In this document: piece after piece, positions 1 through 8,054 of the stretch
Position numbering within the stretch: position 1 is the stretch's first letter
Layout: the number at the start of each line of letters is the position of its first letter
Source: Syntrophomonadaceae bacterium
Lineage (GTDB): Bacteria > Bacillota > Dethiobacteria > DTU022
Direction of reading: 5' to 3'
NCBI GenBank assembly: GCA_007129055.1
Contig: SKWE01000226.1
Location: 1 to 8,787, forward strand
Length of the DNA stretch: 8,787 nucleotides
Notes under the pieces: generated by a model
Database searches by the model: none
What the model was told of the DNA's origin: nothing
What the model saw: the letters and a program-made list of their open reading frames with translations, nothing else
Translations under genes and position numbers: made by a program

Positions 1-2321
1 GCAAAATGATTGAAGCGATGAACCTGCTGCTTAAACTTCCTTTCGGCCGTTTTACCAGGACAGAGATGTTGACTTTTATGAGTCATCCCGCAGTGATCAG
101 CCGTTTTGAACATCTTACCCCGGAAGGAATGGCTGCAAAAGCAGACAAACTGGGCATTGTTTTTGGCGCAGACCACTCGGATCATGAAGGCACCTATATC
201 GATGAGGATGTTTTGAACTGGAGCCAGGGGATTAAAAGGCTTGCTCTAGGTTCTTTCATGAGCGGCGAAAAAAGCGGCGATGGAAGAGTATTTGAGACCG
301 ATACAGGCCGGTGGATTGTCGAAGAAAGCGCCGGCTCTGGCATAGGGGCGGCATCCCAGTTCGGGCTGCTTTCCCGTTCGCTATTAACCGATGCCCGTTA
401 TATCCGTAATGCAGAAATGCCGCTAAGCAGGTGGGCAGCCCTTTTCAGATCCCAGGCAGAAAAGTACCTGCATGCAGAATCATCTGCTGACAGTGCTGAC
501 CACCTTCGGATCATTAAAACTCTTTCAGAGCTGGAAAATATGGACCTGGGAAGAAAGGTCAGCGGGCGGGTTGCCGCAGAGATAGCAATTAAACTGCTCG
601 ATTCGCTACCCGGAAGCCGGGGCCAATACCTGGCGGAAGGAGTTGCAGTTTCATCTTTTTTACCGATGCGGGCCATCCCTTTCAGGGTTATTTTTATCCT
701 TGGCCTGGGTGAAGGTCTTTTCCCGGCAGCAGGGCGCAGGGATGCCCTTGATCTTCGTGCGGCACAAAGACGTGCCGGGGACGTTGACCCTTCGGAAAGG
801 GACCGTTACATGTTCCTGGAAACTATTCTCTCTACCCGTGAAAAACTATACCTGTCATATGTTAAAAGAGATGAACTTACCGGCGATCCCCTGCAGCCTT
901 CCGCGGTTGTCCAGGAGCTGCTGCACATATTGAAACTGGGATTCCTGGGGCCGGAAAAGATAAAAGACCTTTTCACCGACCTGCCTTTAAGACGCTTTGA
1001 TGAAAGGGAAACCGCAGATAACACCTTTCTTGACGAAGCATCAGCGGAAGCAAGAATCAGGGAACTGGCAGAAAACCTGCATGACCGGCTTTACCCGGCC
1101 GGCGGAGGAGACTTATCAAGCATCTGGCCTGTTCTTCCCAGGAAAAGCCGTGAAGTATTAGCTGAAATGCTGCTCCTGCCGGGTGAAGCTCCTCCAATAC
1201 CCGGTGGCGCTGAAAAGAGCGAACCAATCAACATAACAATCTCCAACCTGCACAACTTTCTATCCTGCCCCATGCAGGGGTGGGCCTCTGCAGTGCTTGG
1301 CCTCTCTGAAGTTGAAGCAGACCTGGCAGAATATGAAGAAGAAGACTTTGAATTCAGCCCGCTCACCAAGACCAGTTTACTGCGGGAAATATTTTACCTG
1401 GCGGCGGCAGAAGACCTTGAAACCCCTGAAATATATGACACAAAAGCTGACCGGCTGCGCCTTGCCGGGCAAATACCGGTCGGCTCGCTTGGCCGTATCT
1501 ACAGGGAGCATCATCTTGTAATCCTGCAGGGGTGGCAGAAGCTGTTAGAGGAAAAAGTGATCTGCGCTGGTAGTTCGGCAGACCGTAATAAGCTTGTGCC
1601 CCGGCTTGGAAGAGTCCGGTTTGGACAGACGGGCAGGCATCTTCCGGCAACAGAAATTTACGATCCCATAACGCTTGAAGTAATGAGCGGTAAAAATTTA
1701 ATACCGGTTCGCTTAAACGGCACAACCGAAGCGCTGGCAGAAAACAGCTCAACCACAATCATCCTGCAGCCAAAGGCAGCCCCGGCAAGATCGATCAATA
1801 AAACTTCCCTGGGTAAATGCTCCCGCCAACTCCTGCGCGGCATCCTTGATCACATCTTTCTATCGGCTGCGGATTTAGCCGGTGAAAAAGAACGAAAAAT
1901 TGTTTTGCTATACGCAGATCAGGAAGGCGAAACAGGATTGCTGAAGCTGAACCTGCATCCGGTTGCAAAAGAAAAAGCTTTAAACTGCCTGGCTGGTATG
2001 GTAGGAAACATGATCAGTAAAGCACATGCCTACCTTCTGCCCTGCGAAGCTGTATTTCCAGAGATGCAGGCCAGAATTGCAGGCCTGCCCGAAGAGAATA
2101 CAAAGCAGTTCAAGACAGCCGATATTATTAATGGAGAAATACTGCACAAAAATATACTAAGTATGGCCGAAGACAGACGTCTCTTTTTCTCCAGTCTCTG
2201 GGGGCCTGTTCCCGAACCTCGCTCTTACTGCCCGCCGGATGCCGACGTTATTGCCGGCCTGGTAGCTGAACACATGGGCCTTATATTTGAAGATGTCATC
2301 AATGTGGAGGACCTGCGATGA
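1..2321 (+). CDS. recC: Exodeoxyribonuclease V subunit gamma (RecC), 5'-truncated by the window edge
   Basis: RecC is the scaffold subunit of RecBCD; in Escherichia coli it splits the duplex, guides the strands to RecB and RecD and recognises Chi. The frame is open to the left edge (codon phase from base 3). The first ATG, at 6, is unlikely to be the start: the 771 residues seen align with roughly the last 60 to 65 percent of a RecC of about 1,100 residues. Numbering from that ATG, family landmarks are FILGLGEGLFP (230-240), the block GD...ERDRYMFLE (259-272) followed by LYLSY (281-285) and PSAVVQELL (298-306), then the C-terminal domain opening with ISNLHNFLSCP (412-422) and LLRGILDHIFLSA (609-621). 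The C-terminal domain shows no PD-(D/E)XK catalytic residues, as expected for RecC and unlike AddB. Cys421 followed by proline is AddB-like, but a complete iron-sulfur cysteine set is absent. The stop overlaps the recB start. RecC assignment is firm; the missing N-terminal part cannot be judged. Confidence 0.93.
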   Translation, partial: KMIEAMNLLLKLPFGRFTRTEMLTFMSHPAVISRFEHLTPEGMAAKADKLGIVFGADHSDHEGTYIDEDVLNWSQGIKRLALGSFMSGEKSGDGRVFETDTGRWIVEESAGSGIGAASQFGLLSRSLLTDARYIRNAEMPLSRWAALFRSQAEKYLHAESSADSADHLRIIKTLSELENMDLGRKVSGRVAAEIAIKLLDSLPGSRGQYLAEGVAVSSFLPMRAIPFRVIFILGLGEGLFPAAGRRDALDLRAAQRRAGDVDPSERDRYMFLETILSTREKLYLSYVKRDELTGDPLQPSAVVQELLHILKLGFLGPEKIKDLFTDLPLRRFDERETADNTFLDEASAEARIRELAENLHDRLYPAGGGDLSSIWPVLPRKSREVLAEMLLLPGEAPPIPGGAEKSEPINITISNLHNFLSCPMQGWASAVLGLSEVEADLAEYEEEDFEFSPLTKTSLLREIFYLAAAEDLETPEIYDTKADRLRLAGQIPVGSLGRIYREHHLVILQGWQKLLEEKVICAGSSADRNKLVPRLGRVRFGQTGRHLPATEIYDPITLEVMSGKNLIPVRLNGTTEALAENSSTTIILQPKAAPARSINKTSLGKCSRQLLRGILDHIFLSAADLAGEKERKIVLLYADQEGETGLLKLNLHPVAKEKALNCLAGMVGNMISKAHAYLLPCEAVFPEMQARIAGLPEENTKQFKTADIINGEILHKNILSMAEDRRLFFSSLWGPVPEPRSYCPPDADVIAGLVAEHMGLIFEDVINVEDLR
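2306..2310 (+). promoter_or_regulatory. Ribosome binding site of recB
   Basis: GGAGG lies inside the recC coding sequence, seven bases before the recB ATG at 2318. The ATGA overlap of the recC stop and recB start, together with this site, suggests translational coupling, which would help make RecC and RecB in matched amounts. The coupling is inferred. Confidence 0.8.
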
Positions 2322-5300
2322 ATAAAGTTTATTACAAGCGGCCGGAAATTCTCGCCCACTCCGGGTTTGATAAAGGCCACGCCATTATAGAAGCATCAGC
2401 AGGAACGGGTAAAACTTTTACCCTGGAACACCTGGTATTAGACCTCCTGATTGAAGACCGGGCCAATATAGAAGAAATTCTGGTGGTGACTTTCACCGAG
2501 GCCGCCACCAGGGAACTGCGAGAACGGATCAGGACACTAATTCGCAGCATCCTGGATGAAACCCTGGAGACACCGGATGATGATCTTTCTCTTTACTGGG
2601 CAATAGACGATGTAAAACGGGGCCGTCTGCGTGAAGCGCTGTTCCGTTTCGACGGCGCTGCCATATCAACTATCCACGGTTTTTGCCAGCGCATCCTATC
2701 CGAGCAGGCCTTCCTGGGCGGAAGGGTTTTTGAACAGGAACATGTAGATGGAAAAGAGATTTTCGGGCAGGCTTTCAGGGAAGAAGTCCGCTTTCTGATG
2801 TCCGGCAAATGCCCTGTAGGAAAGGGCCTGGGCGATTGGATCGCCCGCGGGGAATCTTTGCAGGACCTTGAAACCCTGCTTTATACCTGTCACCGTGAAG
2901 GGGTGCCGGAACGCTGTACACTAACTCCCCTATGGGATCCACAGGGCTTAACCCGGGCCCTGGAAGGTTTGCCTTCCCCGGAAATTCTGAAAGAAGCTGC
3001 TGAAGCTTACTTCAAAGAAAAAAACATCTATAAAGGCTTTATAAAGCATGTCGACTTCCTGGAAGAAGTAACTGCCCTGGCAATCGGGGCTCAGGGCCCC
3101 CAGGAGCAGGCTTCGCTTGTAACTGAATGGGCTAAAAAGGAGCGGACAGTAAATAACGTTAAAAACAGGCAGATCGATTTTCTGCTTCAACAGACCGGGC
3201 AGGATGATGCTCCGCAGATTTTTACAAGCCTTAATCTATCGCTAAATGAAATAATGCAGAGAACCGCCACGGGGGCCGCTTTTTTTGCCGGGGAGATGCT
3301 TCCCCGCCTGCAGGCCAGGTTGAAGGCCAGGAAACATTCACTTGGCCTGATCGATTATGATGATATGCTGCTGGGAGTACAGGAAGCGCTTAACGGACCC
3401 GGCGCAGAGTTATTGCTCAACCTGCTCAGGAAACGCTGGAAATATGCCCTGGTAGATGAATTCCAGGATACCGATGCGGTGCAGTGGGATATTTTTAGAA
3501 AAATATTTGTAGAAAGCAGCGATGGACACTGCCTCTACGTGATAGGCGATCCCAAGCAGGCTATTTATGGTTTTCGCGGCGCCGATGTCCATACCTATCA
3601 AGCTGCAAGAAAACACCTGCTTAAAGAAGAAGGAGCCGGCCGCCTGCCTTTAATCTATAATTTCCGCTCTACCCGGTCGTTAATCGATTCCCTTAATTTA
3701 ATTTTTACCCTTGAAGATGAACAGGGGCTTTCCTTTTTTAGCGGCCTGAACAGCTATGATGAACCTGTTGAATGTGGGAATACAAGCCGGACAGCGGTTG
3801 AAGGAAGCAAACCGGCAGCGCCCGTCCACCTTCTTCACCTTTACAATGAGGGCGAACCCCTGAAATCCCCTTCGCTCAGGAAGGGACTGGCCTGTTTCAT
3901 CAGCGAAGAAATCCTGCGGCTGACGTCAGATAAAAGCCCCCTTTTAACCGGCAGTTCAGAAGATAAGCTGAGTGCTGTAAAGCTAAGTGATATATATATC
4001 CTTACCAGGACTACTGCAGAAGGGCAGGAAATTGGAGAAACCCTGCGCCGCTATAATATAGCGCATGCATTTTACAAGCAGGAAGGTCTTTTTGGAACTG
4101 CCGAAGCTGAACATGTTTACCGTATACTGATGGCTCTCGATTCACCTGCAGACCGCAGCCTGCGCATGTCTGCCTGGCTTACTCCCTTTTTCCAGGTTCC
4201 GCTTCAGGAGCTGCCTGCCTGGCAGGAGACAGGAGCAAATCACCCCCTGACCACCCTCTTCTACCAGTGGAAAAAACTTGCCGACAGCTATTCATGGCCC
4301 CTGCTTTTCTACCGCCTGATGGTCGATAGCGGACTGTCGAGAAGATTGGTCTTCTCCGGCAACGAAAGGGCGCTTACAAACTATTTGCATCTCTTCGAAC
4401 TGCTGCAGTCCGAAGCTTACTCCAGGCCAATCAGCCTGGCAGAGCTTAGCCGCAGCCTGAAAGCGCGGATTGACGGCCGGAAGAAGCCTGAAGGCCGTGA
4501 AGGCGATGTTCAAAGGCTTGAAACAGACAGGGATGCGGTGCAGATTTTGACCATGCATAAAGCAAAAGGCCTGGAGGCCGAGGTGGTTTTTATTGCCGGC
4601 GGATTTGGCAACCCGGGCAGCCAGGGCATTGAAACCAATATTTATCATATTGACAACAGACGCTGCCTGCATGTTGGACGGGCTTTCGGGGAAATAGCCG
4701 CTGCCCTGGAGCAGGAAACCGAGGAAGAAAATGAACGGCTGGCCTACGTGGCTTTAACCAGGGCAAAATCAAGGCTATACCTGCCTTATTTTGGGAATAG
4801 CCGTGATCAGCAGGGGACAAACAGGGTTTATGGCTATAAAGGCCTTGGCCGTTTCTACAGCAAACTGCAGAAGCAGCTTGACCTGTTGGCAGACAATAAC
4901 CTGCTTGCAGGTAACGACGGTTTTCAGTTAAGGGAAGTATCCTGTCGGCCGGCTCCACCTTCAGAAAAAAAGATCGCCTTTGAACCCGGCTCCTGGCCTC
5001 CTGAGAACCTGCTTACCATACCGCCGTCAAGCGCTGAAGAAGCAGAAAAGATTGCTGAAGCCCACCGGGGGATAATTTTAACCAGCTATTCGCGGATCAG
5101 CCGCGGCAAAGAATGGCAGGCACCGGCAGGCGATAATGAAGCGGAAGAGAAGCTTGAAACCGGCCCGGGAGAGATGGCAGAACCGAAAAAAATGATTTCT
5201 ACCCCTGAAGATGATGAAGCCCTACCGGGCGGCAGGGAAACAGGACTTTTCCTGCACGACCTGCTGGAAAATGTCTACCCGGAAGAAGACTGCCAATTAA

Positions 5301-5995
5301 GCCTGGAAGACTGGGTAAGTTTGCCGCAGGTTACTGAGCAGGCAGCATTAATAGCCAGGCAGCATGGTTTTGATATTAACCTGCTGCCGCTGGCTTTAAC
5401 TTTGGTCTACCGGGGGTACAAAAGCCCCATTTACCAGGAAAACCTTGAAAAAAGCACCACCCTTGATATGCCGGACGGCATTAGTGCAGGGCAGCACCGC
5501 CAGGCTGAAATGTCTTTCGCTTACCCCATACCGGAAAAGTTCCACCCGCTGATCCTTTCAGGAAACAGCACAGGCAGCAGCACAGGGCTACCTTTTAAAG
5601 CTCTCCGCGGCTACCTGCAGGGATTGATCGATCTTGTATTTGAATATAATGGTAAGTTTTACCTGCTGGACTGGAAAAGCGACCGCCTGCCTGCCTACAA
5701 CCTGGAGGCCCTGAACTCGCATGTTACTTTAAACTATACCCTGCAGGCTAGAATATATACCCTGGCCTTAATCAGGCAGTTGAACCTGACTACCGAAGAG
5801 CTATACACGAATAAATTTGGCGGCATCCTCTATTCATTTATTCGCGGTATTAAAGCGGGCAGTAGAGATGCTGAGGGCGAAGGAATTTGGTATTCCCTGC
5901 CCTCCTGGAGTGAGATAACAAGCTGGGAAACTGATCTGCTGGAGCGCCGTGAATGGGGCGGAGAAGTTATAGAACCAGCGTGGGAGCAAAAATAA
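2318..5995 (+). CDS. recB: Exodeoxyribonuclease V subunit beta (RecB), helicase-nuclease
   Basis: RecB is the 3'-5' superfamily 1A helicase and the only nuclease of RecBCD. In E. coli it also loads RecA after Chi. At 1,225 residues it is slightly longer than the E. coli protein (1,180). Helicase motifs in order: Walker A ASAGTGKT (26-33); motif Ia VVTFTEAAT with ISTIHGFCQRIL (116-127); Walker B VDEFQDTD (379-386); motif III IGDPKQAIYGFRGAD (409-423); NFRST (448-452); RALTNYLHLFELLQ (684-697), a RecB hallmark; motif V LTMHKAKGLE (744-753); motif VI VALTRAKSRLY (811-821). A polar, acidic tether (about 875-970) leads to a RecB-type PD-(D/E)XK nuclease: His980 in GLFLHDLLE, Asp1105 in GLIDLVF, Asp1118 and Lys1120 in LLDWKS, and Q1143xxxY1147. 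All catalytic positions are present, so nuclease activity is expected. The start is fixed by the Shine-Dalgarno site and by the usual short N-terminal stretch before Walker A. AddA is the alternative, but flanking recC and recD and the RecB-specific blocks decide for RecB. Confidence 0.97.
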   Translation: MNKVYYKRPEILAHSGFDKGHAIIEASAGTGKTFTLEHLVLDLLIEDRANIEEILVVTFTEAATRELRERIRTLIRSILDETLETPDDDLSLYWAIDDVKRGRLREALFRFDGAAISTIHGFCQRILSEQAFLGGRVFEQEHVDGKEIFGQAFREEVRFLMSGKCPVGKGLGDWIARGESLQDLETLLYTCHREGVPERCTLTPLWDPQGLTRALEGLPSPEILKEAAEAYFKEKNIYKGFIKHVDFLEEVTALAIGAQGPQEQASLVTEWAKKERTVNNVKNRQIDFLLQQTGQDDAPQIFTSLNLSLNEIMQRTATGAAFFAGEMLPRLQARLKARKHSLGLIDYDDMLLGVQEALNGPGAELLLNLLRKRWKYALVDEFQDTDAVQWDIFRKIFVESSDGHCLYVIGDPKQAIYGFRGADVHTYQAARKHLLKEEGAGRLPLIYNFRSTRSLIDSLNLIFTLEDEQGLSFFSGLNSYDEPVECGNTSRTAVEGSKPAAPVHLLHLYNEGEPLKSPSLRKGLACFISEEILRLTSDKSPLLTGSSEDKLSAVKLSDIYILTRTTAEGQEIGETLRRYNIAHAFYKQEGLFGTAEAEHVYRILMALDSPADRSLRMSAWLTPFFQVPLQELPAWQETGANHPLTTLFYQWKKLADSYSWPLLFYRLMVDSGLSRRLVFSGNERALTNYLHLFELLQSEAYSRPISLAELSRSLKARIDGRKKPEGREGDVQRLETDRDAVQILTMHKAKGLEAEVVFIAGGFGNPGSQGIETNIYHIDNRRCLHVGRAFGEIAAALEQETEEENERLAYVALTRAKSRLYLPYFGNSRDQQGTNRVYGYKGLGRFYSKLQKQLDLLADNNLLAGNDGFQLREVSCRPAPPSEKKIAFEPGSWPPENLLTIPPSSAEEAEKIAEAHRGIILTSYSRISRGKEWQAPAGDNEAEEKLETGPGEMAEPKKMISTPEDDEALPGGRETGLFLHDLLENVYPEEDCQLSLEDWVSLPQVTEQAALIARQHGFDINLLPLALTLVYRGYKSPIYQENLEKSTTLDMPDGISAGQHRQAEMSFAYPIPEKFHPLILSGNSTGSSTGLPFKALRGYLQGLIDLVFEYNGKFYLLDWKSDRLPAYNLEALNSHVTLNYTLQARIYTLALIRQLNLTTEELYTNKFGGILYSFIRGIKAGSRDAEGEGIWYSLPSWSEITSWETDLLERREWGGEVIEPAWEQK

Positions 5996-6000
5996 AGGAG
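5995..6000 (+). promoter_or_regulatory. Ribosome binding site of recD
   Basis: AAGGAG begins on the last base of the recB stop codon and ends five bases before the ATG at 6006. A second in-frame ATG at 6012 lies eleven bases away. Both spacings could function; the first is the default, and the choice changes the protein by only two residues. Confidence 0.75.
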
Positions 6001-6005
6001 TTAAA

Positions 6006-8036
6006 ATGCTGATGGAATTGAACAGCAATCTGAAAATAGAAGAAACCGACTATTTTACCCATGACCTGTTGCCTGGTATCAGGCAGCATGACCTGGGTTC
6101 AGAAGATCTCTTTTTAGGAGCAGAACTGGCAAGCCTGGCAGGATTAAAACCCCCGGATACAAATCACCGGGCGCTGCTGCTGCTGGTCCTGGCTGCCAGG
6201 TTAACCTTAAACGACGGTAGCACCAGGCTGCCGCTGGACACTGTGAACCACCTTGAAGCTGTTTTGAAGATGCTCCAGGCAGGTGAGGATGATCTTAGGG
6301 CGGTAAAGAGCCTGCTAAACCTGGCAGAAAATACCTGTCAGGCCGGGGAAGCCGGAGGACTGGCGAATATCTTTGGCCTTGCCGGGGACTATCGCCCGTT
6401 CATATTTGATCACAGTTCTCTCTACCTGCAGAAATATCATTACCTGGAAGCAAGAGTTGGCAATGTCCTGAAAAATAAGTTAGGGCTGAAGCCGGAAAGT
6501 GATTTCAGCAGTACGGACTCAGGCGAGATAGTAGAAACATACCTGCCCGCACTTGAGGAGGTGCTTGCCCGGCCTCCCCGTGACCAGGCCGGACCAATAA
6601 CATTGGATATGGAGCAGCAAAATGCAGTAAAGGCAATGTTGAGTGGAAATATTACCGTTATCAGCGGCAGGCCGGGCAGCGGTAAAACCTCGATCATCGC
6701 CAGCCTGCTGAGGATTATTGCCCGGTTAGATTCTCCACCCCTCCGCTCTATAGCCCTTGCCGCCCCTACCGGTAAGGCTGCGGACAGGATGAGACAGGCC
6801 ATAGCTGAACACCTGTCAAAAATCGAAGACCCGGAAAACGCCGATCTTAAGCTGGCCGATAATTGCCCTCCTTCAACAACCCTGCACCGCCTGCTGCGTT
6901 ATTCACCCGGGCAGGACCTTTTCTGGCATAATGAAAATAACCCCCTGGCTGAAAAGCTGGTAATTGTTGACGAAAGCTCCATGATCGACCTGGTTATGAT
7001 GGACCACCTGCTGCGGGCTTTACAGCCCGATGCAAAACTGATTCTGCTGGGCGATGCCGATCAACTTCCGGCGGTTGAAGCAGGTTCCGTTTTTCGTGAT
7101 CTATGCCGTTCAAAAGCAGCAGCCCGCCTGGGAAGAGCTGCATACTTGCAAAAAAGCTACCGGGCACGTGAAGAAGACTCCCCCGGAAAAATGATCCTTA
7201 CTACAGCCGCTGCCGTTAATCAGGGTATGCTGCCCGGGGAAGCAGGTGCGCCAGGCGAACCTTTACCGGCAAGAAATATTGAAGAACTGCTTTTTGAAGG
7301 TGTAGAACTGTTAGAAACCGGGGCTGCAGAGGAGAGACTGGAATTTTTCCATCACTGGCGCAAGCGGCTTCCCATTTTTCAAACGGAACTTACAGGGGAC
7401 CTGCAGCATGAACACCTCTCGGGCCCAACAGGTTTTGACGAAACAACCACGGAAAAACTGCGCAGGTTATTTCTGGCTTATGAAAAAATGAGGATGCTCT
7501 GCGTTACACGCATAGAAGCCGGCGGAACCGGGACCGAAAAGGTTAATCAATGGTTTCACCAGCAGTGGATCATGGAACACCAGGATTTTGAACAAACAGG
7601 CATACCGGGTCAATTCCTGGTTGGTGAACCGGTGTTGGTTAACCGAAACGACTATGCCCTGCGTCTCTACAATGGAGATTCAGGCTTAATCCTGAAGGTT
7701 TCAACTTCAACCGGACCGGGGAAAAAGCAGGCAGAACCGATGGCAATTTTCCCGCGGGGCGGCAGTTTTACAGCTTATCCCCTGGCTTCCCTGCAGGGTA
7801 AACTTGAACTGGCCTGGGCCACAACTGTCCATAAAGCGCAGGGCTCTGAATTTGATAATGTAGCAATAATTCTTCCCGACCTGCCTGTCAGGCCGCTAAC
7901 CCGCGAACTGCTCTATACGGCAATTACCAGGGCAAAAAAATCTGTTGTCCTGGTAGGAAGCAGGGAAGTGCTCGAAGAAGGAATTAAACAGACCAGAAAA
8001 AGATTTTCCGGTCTGTCGGACCTGCTTGAAGAATAG
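6006..8036 (+). CDS. recD: Exodeoxyribonuclease V subunit alpha (RecD), 5'-3' helicase
   Basis: RecD is the 5'-3' superfamily 1B motor of RecBCD; in E. coli it is the faster motor before Chi and is needed for full nuclease activity. At 676 residues it is somewhat longer than the E. coli subunit (608). An N-terminal domain (about 1-190) without obvious motifs corresponds to the part of RecD that contacts RecC. The motor follows: Walker A GRPGSGKT (221-228), APTGKAADRM (253-262), TLHRLLRY (292-299), Walker B VDESSM (321-326), motif III GDADQLPAVEAG (349-360), SYR (384-386), VLVNRNDYALRLYNGDSG (543-560), motif V TTVHKAQGSEFD (606-617) and motif VI LLYTAITRAKKSV (635-647). The last blocks closely follow E. 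coli RecD, marking it as RecD1 of the RecBCD complex, not free-standing RecD2 (TraA-like). A Gly/Pro-rich loop at about 410-422 is a small local oddity. It begins 10 bases after recB. Confidence 0.96.
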   Translation: MLMELNSNLKIEETDYFTHDLLPGIRQHDLGSEDLFLGAELASLAGLKPPDTNHRALLLLVLAARLTLNDGSTRLPLDTVNHLEAVLKMLQAGEDDLRAVKSLLNLAENTCQAGEAGGLANIFGLAGDYRPFIFDHSSLYLQKYHYLEARVGNVLKNKLGLKPESDFSSTDSGEIVETYLPALEEVLARPPRDQAGPITLDMEQQNAVKAMLSGNITVISGRPGSGKTSIIASLLRIIARLDSPPLRSIALAAPTGKAADRMRQAIAEHLSKIEDPENADLKLADNCPPSTTLHRLLRYSPGQDLFWHNENNPLAEKLVIVDESSMIDLVMMDHLLRALQPDAKLILLGDADQLPAVEAGSVFRDLCRSKAAARLGRAAYLQKSYRAREEDSPGKMILTTAAAVNQGMLPGEAGAPGEPLPARNIEELLFEGVELLETGAAEERLEFFHHWRKRLPIFQTELTGDLQHEHLSGPTGFDETTTEKLRRLFLAYEKMRMLCVTRIEAGGTGTEKVNQWFHQQWIMEHQDFEQTGIPGQFLVGEPVLVNRNDYALRLYNGDSGLILKVSTSTGPGKKQAEPMAIFPRGGSFTAYPLASLQGKLELAWATTVHKAQGSEFDNVAIILPDLPVRPLTRELLYTAITRAKKSVVLVGSREVLEEGIKQTRKRFSGLSDLLEE

Positions 8037-8042
8037 CTAACA

Positions 8043-8049
8043 GGGGTGA
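8043..8049 (+). promoter_or_regulatory. Ribosome binding site of the isomerase gene
   Basis: GGGGTGA, whose GGTGA part matches the 16S rRNA tail, ends five bases before the ATG at 8055 and lies within the 18-base gap after recD. It supports a fresh translation start, so the isomerase is not fused to anything upstream. A second in-frame ATG at 8061 is less well spaced. Confidence 0.7.
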
Positions 8050-8054
8050 GATAA

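Noticed and set aside
1363..1758. 131-codon open frame on the minus strand inside recC
   Set aside because: It lies wholly antisense to conserved RecC sequence, has no recognisable domain and no clear ribosome binding site. It is a by-product of the coding bias of the real gene.
4292..4958. Two overlapping minus-strand open frames of 126 and 122 codons inside recB
   Set aside because: They are antisense to the conserved RecB motif V to VI region and overlap each other. Neither resembles a known protein.
1..5995. AddB-AddA (RexB-RexA) pair instead of RecC-RecB
   Set aside because: The first protein lacks a nuclease core and the C-terminal iron-sulfur cysteines of AddB. Both proteins carry RecC- and RecB-specific blocks, and an E. 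coli-type recD follows.
6440..6802. 120-codon minus-strand open frame inside recD
   Set aside because: It is antisense to the RecD Walker A region, with arginine- and serine-rich composition typical of the reverse complement of a coding frame.
6006..8036. RecD2/TraA-type free helicase or phage-defence helicase
   Set aside because: Sequence blocks from the SYR motif to the C-terminus follow RecD1, and the gene sits directly behind recB.
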